This document shows positions 6,001-7,568 of a stretch of DNA of 7,568 nucleotides, piece by piece. Origin of the DNA: an uncultured Bacillota bacterium (lineage in GTDB: Bacteria > Bacillota > JAAYKD01); assembly GCA_937897315.1 (NCBI GenBank), contig CALCNS010000111.1, forward strand, positions 1-7,568, in the 5' to 3' direction. A program made the position numbers and the translations under genes. Each line of letters begins with the position of its first letter. Position 1 is the first letter of the stretch. The notes under the pieces are model-generated. The model saw only the letters and a program-made list of their open reading frames with translations. It had not been told where the DNA came from and ran no database searches.

Positions 6001-7568
6001 GGCTGAAAGTACGGAACCTCAAATTCAACCGAACTTACCGGCAGACGAGCAGCAATTCTGGTATCTCTCCGGACGAATTCTCAACAAGATTTCCTACCGC
6101 AATCCATCCACAACGATTGCCTTAAAGGATGTCCAGTTTGAAATCATCGATGGAACCGGATTACCGGTTAACGCCTTGACCTTGAAGACCGATACTGGGC
6201 AAAGTCCGATCCGTTATATTGGTGATTTAGCTCCCGGTCAGGTCATCGATGTCATCTGGAACATGGATGTGGATAGAATCTTTGAAATTGCTACCGTAAC
6301 GGCTCTTAACACAACCGGAAAATTCCAGTTAACTTTCGATGCAACCAAAGTCAACGAAGCGATGCTCAACGCTTATATAGCCGCCAACGACCCGGTTGGA
6401 AACGGAACCATATCTTTGGTAGCCGGCTCGTATACCGGTTCTGGTGACAGCACGGCTGAAGTTCAAGTCACTGCCGATAGTCAAGGAGACTACAGAATAC
6501 CAGATGGTCGAATTCCGGTTTACTATGGAAACCAAGCGTATCATTTTGACGGAACCATTAAGGCAACAGGCAAACGGGCGGACAATGATGCCACAGTGGA
6601 AACCCTTGTTCCGGTTCGCTTACGTTACTTGCCACCTCAATACGAGATTTGGGGTTCGGGTAGAGGGGGCGAAGACGAAACGGGTCAACGCAGTTATGCC
6701 GACGCTTATGCCGAGAATCCGGGATTAGAGCAAAACATCTCCATGGAAGCGGCCTTCCCCTCTGCTACCGGGCAGTTAAGAGTCATCAAATACAGTCAAA
6801 ACTTCCTAAAGGAAATGGGCTACGGTGCTCCTGAAGTTCCGGAAGAAAACGAGGGCACAGCCGGAATGAGTTTCGGTTTTGCTTCTGGTGCGGGCTTTGC
6901 ATCTCAGGCCGTTGGTTTGAAGATGAGCCTGACCAACACCTCGGATATTGCACCCATGAAAGACTTGAAAGTTCGACTGGTTCTTACCGATAACGGTTAC
7001 GACAGCAACGGAAACCTCCTACCGGGTGGATCGATGCTCTTCCCACAAGTCACCATTAAGGCCACGACCTCACAAGGAAGTGCAGTCACAGTGGATGGCT
7101 ATAATGTGATTATCCCTGAGTTAAAAATCAACGAAACCTTAAAGCTTGAAGCACAAATGAAACTGGACGAGATACAGGATATTTACAGTTCAATTGCCGC
7201 TTTCAGTCCCGCCATTGCTGAGTTGTTACAGAACAAAGCAACGGGTAAGATTTTTGCTCGATTCGAATATGAATATAACGAAGCAAAATCAAATGGCGGA
7301 TTTACTCCTTCGGCAGAGGATCCCTTGTCCACACTTTACAAGCAACTCAACAGTACTGCGCGTGCCTTTGAGCTAAAACAACAACCGAAAATTTACATCA
7401 GTTATGACTTAGAACAGATTAGTGGGGATCAGTTCCAGCTCATTGCTACCGTCAGTAACTTAGGCGAAGGCAAAGCAGAAGGTGTATTTGTGAACACACC
7501 GGTAATGCCGGAAACCGATTATAAGTTTATTGTTCTCAGTGCAACACGTTCGAAGTACACAACCCTAA
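2..7568 (+). CDS. Giant multi-domain beta-sandwich surface protein (PKD, CARDB, Ig-like, prealbumin-like), partial at both ends
   Basis: Reading from base 2 gives 2522 complete codons without a stop, so the window is an internal piece of one very large gene; the start, any signal peptide, the C-terminal anchor and the stop lie outside. The translation is rich in Thr, Val, Ala, Asn and Gly, with alternating hydrophobic strands and Asn/Gly turns, as expected for stacked beta-sandwich domains. Recognisable modules are two prealbumin-like domains, one PKD domain (VWDFGDG, residues 901-907), four CARDB-type domains (about 971-1437), and NEW3, macroglobulin and other Ig-like modules. Cysteines occur only at 58, 828, 1618 and 1801. 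No hydrophobic run is long enough for a membrane helix, and I see no enzyme motif, LPXTG signal or dockerin. Such architectures usually belong to exported adhesins, stalks or matrix proteins; that role is inferred. The open frame is certain; the specific function is unknown. Confidence 0.97.
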   Translation, partial: MVSKEPYTSNVGGVTSEYYPFFNARTDANGIAQFYEKPLGNYDLVVMAQGRRKFISECSVMPSAGAPFMDIVMQNEPISIEWTVIPTTIVDEYEIKLELTFGAQIPAPAFGFNPPWVNIPKNVTEPIMVEANVVNTGLIAITDVVASVVREQKGATGISIVGGGYIGEIPAHSSARIRLQIQPGVYNLPFTKDSYGNAKNFIKLEGTYVSFDPDTGLPVDPAMMVSGALPMYNPSETTVKLDVRLPDAPGKVVQEELKLPEGQIEELRYVANSGANREELLKEGGATAYEIVKLSLSQTATLERQAFDATLKITNGYPEYALQNLRVDVTVTDEAGLDVTNKNFVIATGLQGITDVDGNGSLAAGTAMTATWQIIPGSDLGGTTMAGKVYFAKALISYYVNGRLVQTQTDGVPITILPQPKLTLNYYVPHNILSNTPFKLAVTVENSGYGEAKNLNINSGQLQITTNQAGLLTDFEILSSSFGSNTGNQFKLEFGNIAPATYSETTDPITNEVKGVWTPTKVTGYWLVRWNLPVEGDEEPYKGEFRDFKATLTHKDYKGVQLNPLIVAVTTSIIGKEDVLKGEFGDGAMSVVNEGNTGFPDFLMNLSSGLRIPIFVPDKVTTTIAYSQNNNGITVQVTKPAATLDYNSVRYQIILIPEPEGSASISAVKRGLSADDATPVTLSFSNYWKDYGNIYIVDQIPVRYKADGSREFVDSWYTVEFGSGVKLSDFGYSRFLYTPANPGDEGAISVGIEGAGLFLKDTVYYDTGIQPDEKDGDLRLRVMLDNRSKNVESGSIVFTVKNSKGTTVHNSETAFANLQPYVTQYVFCDAWTPAEGGVYTVTTELKSGGSLTGRKVTGEVVINSLPFSNTGPDIANAVVNQPVRFDASRSYDKDGTIMSYVWDFGDGESGYGLTPTHTYIKSGTFKVKLFVTDNNLSTTWPPTLVGGVPVESEITDQNEFSVMQITVLEDRPDLFVETLSFSDDTPDENTSFTVTARIRNGTENGLAGGLKPTPGPFLVGFYMDDVYQGYIRVENTIDVNTTKDVVFQMTMPAGGAPHKISAVANDLGKYIEEADFDNNRLDWVINGTQTAFADLVLSTLSVGAAPGLASGDTLAWNAGVPIAVQVKNEGSAPAGNFKVLAYANDTLIGSEFVQGLAVGATANVTFSWKPETSDDYTIRAIADGPVSAAVEMVESNNSKQQVFTNLLVTYPDLIIENVKTSLTGSIVPQGTNVILFATIKNTGQAPANLPTKAYFYVDQRFIGATEFITSGSLAKDASAIVSVVWKNPDFGGQEVLVIVDPDNKIKESNEGNNNGTFRFAAPLQVTQAQLTVTSIANDLTSITYGNTVISKVAIKNTGDRDITKAFDTSFYVNHVKIGEQKIESLAAGGTATVSFTWKADQTPTGTYTLRTFADSTTTMSMSNRSLATMSQTVNVAHGLLADAKWDVTAFSMDQNPVLQLRVASTETPWSPLSTANVTAQLVKLTVSGETTTEELVGTSFALTYDPVSGLYKATLTAPVLAGSYRVKFQATSGAVIVNTQSDLQFSNNFKVNMTNTDLQSYGIGANFNATGRVTDEAGAGLTGVAVTVMVIGEETWKFDGTTTADGTFTIAVKLPKDCGGAYTMRAVATKENINKQSGDIVFYIDGLNVAVAPKVSIVQGYDKMIGGFIHNLGVLAEEGVVIGFSGLPAGFTIDKVKDVPNSIPAESEAEFQIKLTAASDLPVGQFVVQITANETSTPIEVEIVEAKPILTINLIGEAEANNENLVRDTLAMSLRQNEMKSSVIQVTNRGTSAITGLQVECDLPFVRFSATPEGGYTVQPSNKGYTIRDEQGVASIVVTASPNALVKTGVYNSKIILTYDNGDPKTIPVIISVGNESVATLTYEVRNNNHVVQTDATVRLVGIVAQKDPVIHEAKTNAQGQVTFTNIPAGPYQLIVSKDFHSTLETAVDIPALINRVPQIVTLTKQLISFGFDATEENIVTTSSTQSVGYDSVLYKAKQLAESTEPQIQPNLPADEQQFWYLSGRILNKISYRNPSTTIALKDVQFEIIDGTGLPVNALTLKTDTGQSPIRYIGDLAPGQVIDVIWNMDVDRIFEIATVTALNTTGKFQLTFDATKVNEAMLNAYIAANDPVGNGTISLVAGSYTGSGDSTAEVQVTADSQGDYRIPDGRIPVYYGNQAYHFDGTIKATGKRADNDATVETLVPVRLRYLPPQYEIWGSGRGGEDETGQRSYADAYAENPGLEQNISMEAAFPSATGQLRVIKYSQNFLKEMGYGAPEVPEENEGTAGMSFGFASGAGFASQAVGLKMSLTNTSDIAPMKDLKVRLVLTDNGYDSNGNLLPGGSMLFPQVTIKATTSQGSAVTVDGYNVIIPELKINETLKLEAQMKLDEIQDIYSSIAAFSPAIAELLQNKATGKIFARFEYEYNEAKSNGGFTPSAEDPLSTLYKQLNSTARAFELKQQPKIYISYDLEQISGDQFQLIATVSNLGEGKAEGVFVNTPVMPETDYKFIVLSATRSKYTTL
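29..352 (+). other. Prealbumin-like (carboxypeptidase regulatory-like) module, copy 1
   Basis: Residues about 10-117. The diagnostic stretch is TDANG (26-30), then an aromatic strand and PLGNYDLVV (38-46), which matches the 'T-D-x-x-G ... F ... P-x-G-x-Y-x-L-x-V' pattern of CarboxypepD_reg/prealbumin-like folds. It continues into EWTVIPTTIVDEY (81-93) and a strand ending in PAPAF. From memory, this kind of extension recurs in other giant bacterial surface proteins. These domains are structural beta-sandwiches, not enzymes. A related copy lies at residues 1877-1990. The family assignment is good for the TDANG region and weaker for the extension. Confidence 0.7.
353..727 (+). other. Ig-like module with NTG motif
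   Basis: Residues about 118-242. The segment VVNTGLIAITDVVASV (about 133-148) has the pattern of bacterial Ig-like domains in which a 'strand, N-x-G, strand' element opens the sandwich, as in CARDB and NEW3 folds. It is followed by GEIPAHSSARIRLQI (167-181), the usual 'proline, small residues, then strand' element before the C-terminal half. It lies between the first prealbumin module and the charged linker. Residues 1784-1800 (VIQVTNRGTSAITGLQV) look like a diverged relative. A precise family cannot be named by eye. Confidence 0.5.
728..895 (+). other. Charged linker, probably helical
   Basis: Residues about 243-298. The stretch is rich in Glu, Lys, Arg and Leu (for example QEELKLPEGQIEELRYV, 254-270, and ANREELLKEGG, 275-285), in contrast to the Thr/Val-rich strands on either side. 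It probably forms a short helical or extended spacer between the Ig-like module and module A. No enzymatic motif is visible. Confidence 0.45.
896..1276 (+). repeat. Module A, copy 1 (ends in QPK motif)
   Basis: Residues about 299-425. Order of landmarks: ATLKITN (309-315); ALQNLRVDVTVTDEAG (321-336); DVDGNGSLAAG (355-365); an aromatic strand TWQIIPG (371-377); KVYFAKALISYYVNG (388-402); and VPITILPQPKLTL (412-424). I recall the combination of 'N-G ... L-x-N-L-x-V-x-V-x-V-x-D-x-x-G', 'D-G-x-G-S-L-x-x-G', 'I-x-V-L-P-x-P-x-L' from giant cyanobacterial and planctomycete proteins, but cannot confirm it here. Two diverged copies lie at residues 2015-2219 and 2297-2458. Boundaries are approximate. 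Confidence 0.55.
1277..1756 (+). repeat. Module B, copy 1 (NSGYGEAKNL block)
   Basis: Residues about 426-585. Key signatures are FKLAVTVENSGYGEAKNL (438-455), GLLTDFEILSS (470-480), YWLVRWNLP (525-533) and a strand ending HKDYKGVQLNPL (555-565). Module A runs directly into it through the shared QPK strand. From memory, 'N-x-G-Y-G-x-A-x-N-L', 'G-L-L-x-D-F-x-I' and 'D-(Y/F)-x-A-T' occur in the same order in a family of giant extracellular proteins where they directly follow an A-type module; I know no experimental function for them. A second, incomplete copy begins at residue 2459. Confidence 0.55.
1757..2236 (+). other. Tail of module B, beta-rich, unassigned
   Basis: Residues about 586-745. 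It opens with GAMSVVNEGNTGFPDFLMN (587-605), continues through IPIFVPDKV (612-620) and a Tyr/Asn-rich strand pair, and closes with YGNIYIVDQIPVRY (691-704) and a Tyr/Phe-rich end. The predicted character is beta throughout. In the family I associate with module B, a similar 'D-(F/Y)-L ... tail ... I-x-(L/I)-(F/V)-D' continuation follows, so this is probably part of the same unit. No family can be named with confidence. Confidence 0.35.
2237..2599 (+). other. Ig-like module preceding the PKD domain
   Basis: Residues about 746-866. The strand pattern is DLRLRVMLDNRS (777-788), GSIVFTVKNSKG (794-805), a turn, YVTQYVFCDAWTPAEGGVYTV (821-841) and VTGEVVIN (856-863). The 'W-x-P ... G-x-Y-x-V-x-T' element (831-843) is typical of Ig-like domains in which that strand precedes the last hairpin, as in CARDB and related folds. 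It contains one of the four cysteines (C828). It joins the PKD domain through a short SLPFSNTG linker. Confidence 0.45.
2603..2911 (+). other. PKD domain
   Basis: Residues about 868-970. It shows the PKD core in order: an N-terminal strand ending in PVRFDASRSYDKDG (882-895), the hallmark YVWDFGDG (900-907), THTY (916-919), a G-x-(F/Y)-x-V-x-L-x-V-x-D strand (923-934) and a C-terminal strand SVMQITVLE (961-969). PKD domains are extracellular beta-sandwich spacers found in proteases, adhesins and archaeal surface proteins. There is an extra stretch of about 25 residues, polar and proline-containing (about 936-960), between the VTDN strand and the last strand. This is the most confident single-domain call in the window. 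Confidence 0.92.
2912..3271 (+). repeat. CARDB-type domain 1
   Basis: Residues about 971-1090. It begins RPDLFVETLSF (971-981), the standard 'P-D-L-x-V' opening of CARDB domains, followed by a 'x-V-x-A-R-I-R-N' strand, FYMDDVYQG (1021-1029), and ends with the acidic/Asn element YIEEADFDNNR (1070-1080), matching the usual 'V-x-E-x-x-E-x-N-N' close. The N-G turn after the RIRN strand carries a Gly/Pro-rich insertion (1001-1017). CARDB (cell-adhesion-related domain found in bacteria) domains form extracellular stalks. Confidence 0.8.
3272..3628 (+). repeat. CARDB-type domain 2
   Basis: Residues about 1091-1209. It opens ADLVLSTLSV (1093-1102), carries a Gly/Ala/Ser-rich insertion of about 15 residues (GAAPGLASGDTLAWN, 1103-1117), then the CARDB 'V-x-V-K-N-E-G-x-x-x-A' strand (1124-1134), an 'L-I-G' hairpin (1147-1149), the W-K-P strand (1168-1170) and the close VEMVESNN (1190-1197). 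The N-terminal insertion makes it longer than its neighbours; the core strands look complete. Confidence 0.85.
3629..3976 (+). repeat. CARDB-type domain 3
   Basis: Residues about 1210-1325. It is the most canonical copy: YPDLIIENV (1210-1218), 'F-A-T-I-K-N-T-G-Q-A-P-A' (1236-1247), FYVDQRFIG (1255-1263), a 'V-S-V-V-W-K' strand (1281-1286), then DPDNKIKESNEGNN (1300-1313), the full 'D-x-x-N-x-I-x-E-S-N-E-x-N-N' close. The acidic/Asn element is often proposed to bind calcium in such modules; that is inference, not shown here. Confidence 0.9.
3980..4312 (+). repeat. CARDB-type domain 4, degenerate close
   Basis: Residues about 1327-1437. It has the opening AQLTVTSI (1328-1335), the strand 'K-V-A-I-K-N-T-G-D-R-D' (1351-1361), FYVNHVKIGEQ (1370-1380) and FTWK (1395-1398), so the core fold is clear. 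The usual acidic/Asn close is replaced by TTTMSMSNRSLATMSQ (1416-1431), with no Glu and no Asn pair. If that loop binds metal in the other copies, this one has probably lost the ability. Confidence 0.8.
4313..4645 (+). other. Macroglobulin/Ig-like module
   Basis: Residues about 1438-1548. The segment contains a long Thr/Val-rich strand pair (ANVTAQLVKLTVSG, 1475-1488), then YDPVSGLYKATLTAP (1504-1518) and AGSYRVKFQAT (1521-1531). The 'D-x-x-x-G-x-Y-x-A-x-L-x-(A/P) ... G-x-Y-x-V-x-(F/V)-x-A' layout is typical of MG2-like and similar Ig-like domains of surface proteins. No thioester motif (GCGEQ) is visible, so it is not a functional alpha-2-macroglobulin core. Confidence 0.55.
4646..4936 (+). 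other. Bacterial Ig-like module with adaptable-loop pattern
   Basis: Residues about 1549-1645. The segment ATGRVTDEAGAGLTGVAVTV (1569-1588) has the 'G-x-V-x-D-x-x-G-x-x-x-x-x-V-x-V-x-V' pattern shared by Big-type, invasin-like and carboxypeptidase-regulatory domains. TTADGTFTIAV (1602-1612) supplies the 'T-x-x-D-G-x-(F/Y)-x' hairpin, and GAYTMRAVAT (1620-1629) the last strand. A structural module rather than an enzyme; the exact family is uncertain. Confidence 0.55.
4937..5272 (+). other. NEW3-like Ig module
   Basis: Residues about 1646-1757. It shows IGFSGLPAGFTID (1682-1694), then IPAESEAEFQIKLTAAS (1703-1719) and LPVGQFVVQITA (1721-1732). This 'G-L-P-x-G-(F/W)-x ... (I/L)-x-x-G-x-x-x-x-x-x-(L/V)-x-(I/V) ... 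x-x-x-G-x-(F/Y)-x-(V/L)-x-(V/I)-x-A' order is characteristic of NEW3 (NPCBM-associated) and related Ig-like domains that sit between other extracellular modules. It resembles the NEW3 family without a strong single-residue signature. Confidence 0.6.
5273..5629 (+). other. Ig-like module preceding the second prealbumin domain
   Basis: Residues about 1758-1876. VIQVTNRGTSAITGLQVEC (1783-1801) echoes the NTG-type strand of the Ig-like module at residues 118-242. PNALVKTGVYNSKIILTYDNG (1842-1862) and TIPVIISVG (1866-1874) supply the closing hairpin. It has one of the four cysteines, C1801. It lies directly before the second prealbumin-like module, while its relative lies directly after the first, so the order is switched between the two halves. 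Confidence 0.5.
5630..5971 (+). repeat. Prealbumin-like (carboxypeptidase regulatory-like) module, copy 2
   Basis: Residues about 1877-1990. ATVRLVG (1896-1902), KTNAQGQVTFTNIPAGPYQLIV (1915-1936), PQIVTLTKQLISFGFD (1958-1973). The T-N-x-x-G-x-x-x-F-x-x-I-P-A-G-x-Y-x-L-x-V pattern fits the family better than copy 1 does. The continuation QLISFGFDATEENIV resembles the ISIEWTVIPTTIVDEY extension of copy 1, so the whole unit, not just the core, appears duplicated. A structural beta-sandwich with no catalytic residues. Confidence 0.8.
6044..6658 (+). repeat. Module A', diverged copy of module A
   Basis: Residues about 2015-2219. Landmarks match module A in order: SGRILNKISYRN (2023-2034); ALKDVQFEIIDGTGLPV (2040-2056), against ALQNLRVDVTVTDEAGLDV in copy 1; IGDLAPG (2073-2079) against GSLAAG; a tryptophan strand IWNMDV (2085-2090); FDGTIKATGKR (2182-2192); and VPVRLRYLPPQYEI (2203-2216) against VPITILPQPKLTL. 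Between the tryptophan strand and the last strands it carries about 90 residues (2091-2181), including a Gly/Ser/Thr-rich turn (SYTGSGDST, 2143-2151), that copy 1 lacks or has much shorter. Confidence 0.5.
6659..6889 (+). other. Gly/acid-rich linker with alpha-prone stretches
   Basis: Residues about 2220-2296. It opens with a charged Arg/Gly/Glu/Asp run (GRGGEDETGQR, 2220-2230), continues with Ala/Tyr/Ser-rich sequence (SYADAYAENPG, 2231-2241), a short basic-aromatic segment around 2261-2275, an acidic Pro/Glu stretch (PEVPEENEG, 2277-2285) and a Gly/Phe/Ser-rich end (MSFGFASGAGFA, 2289-2300). Composition and spacing do not suit a beta-sandwich, so it is probably flexible, a hinge or a proteolytically sensitive segment between modules A' and A''. 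I recognise no family. Confidence 0.5.
6890..7375 (+). repeat. Module A'', second diverged copy of module A
   Basis: Residues about 2297-2458. VGLKMSLTNTSDIAPMKDLKV (2304-2324) parallels FDATLKITNGYPEYALQNLRV; VRLVLTDNG (2324-2332) continues it; PELKINETLKLEAQM (2372-2386) corresponds to the loop-strand before the tryptophan strand in copy 1; TGKIFARFEYEYNEAKSNG (2414-2432) parallels AGKVYFAKALISYYVNG; and the module runs into QPKIYISYDL (2461-2470) as copy 1 does into QPKLTLNYY. A helix-prone segment at about 2379-2418 replaces the corresponding short loop. Similarity is seen by eye and not scored. Confidence 0.5.
7376..7567 (+). repeat. Module B', start of a second B module, cut by the window edge
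   Basis: Residues about 2459-2522. QPKIYISYDLEQISGDQFQLIATVSNLGEGKAEGVFV (2461-2497) lines up with QPKLTLNYYVPHNILSNTPFKLAVTVENSGYGEAKNLNI (419-457): the QPK strand, a hydrophobic 'F-x-L-x-(A)-V-x-N-x-G-x-G-x-A' strand and the following beta segment. The window ends 64 residues into the copy, so it is unknown whether the later GLLTDF and YWLVRW elements also recur. Confidence 0.55.

Noticed and set aside
6444..6728. Plus-strand open frame of 94 codons in another frame
   Set aside because: It overlaps the main frame with no recognisable domain; the main frame shows clear module continuity through the same bases.
2..7568. RHS/YD-repeat or polymorphic toxin architecture
   Set aside because: Giant proteins of this kind sometimes carry RHS repeats, but no YDxxGxL-type repeats or toxin domain are visible in the window; they could lie outside it.
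2..7568. LPXTG sorting signal, membrane anchor or S-layer homology domain
   Set aside because: None is visible; no long hydrophobic run occurs and LP-containing strings (for example LPVDP, LPPQYE) do not match the sorting motif.

Overview
The window lies entirely inside one protein-coding gene. A single plus-strand frame (codons starting at base 2) stays open from edge to edge: 2522 complete codons with no stop, no visible frameshift, and neither the true start nor the true stop. There is no intergenic DNA, RNA gene, promoter, terminator, mobile element or CRISPR array. The product is therefore a fragment of a giant protein of more than 2,500 residues. Residue numbers below count from the codon at base 2.

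The protein is almost wholly a string of beta-sandwich modules. In order they are: a prealbumin-like (carboxypeptidase-regulatory type) module; an Ig-like module; a charged linker; a module ending in a QPK motif (called A here); a second conserved block (B) with a long tail; an Ig-like module; a clear PKD domain with a WDFGDG core; four tandem CARDB-type domains; four further Ig, macroglobulin or NEW3-type modules; a second prealbumin-like module; two diverged A-type modules (A' and A'') separated by a Gly/acid-rich linker; and the start of a second B module. I see no catalytic domain, membrane segment, sorting signal or dockerin in this part. It has only four cysteines, as is common for exported surface proteins of Gram-positive bacteria. 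The likely role is an extracellular stalk, adhesin or matrix protein, but function is inferred from architecture alone.

The most informative feature is internal: the architecture near the start (prealbumin, A, B) recurs about 1,900 to 2,040 residues later (prealbumin, A', A'', B'). This suggests an old large-scale duplication within the gene, with the PKD/CARDB/Ig string between the copies.

Organism: base composition is moderate (slightly AT-leaning by eye), with mixed codon use including frequent TTA Leu. Multi-CARDB/PKD giants occur in Bacillota, in other bacteria including cyanobacteria and planctomycetes, and in methanogenic archaea. A Bacillota-like bacterium is my weak first guess; the window does not settle it.
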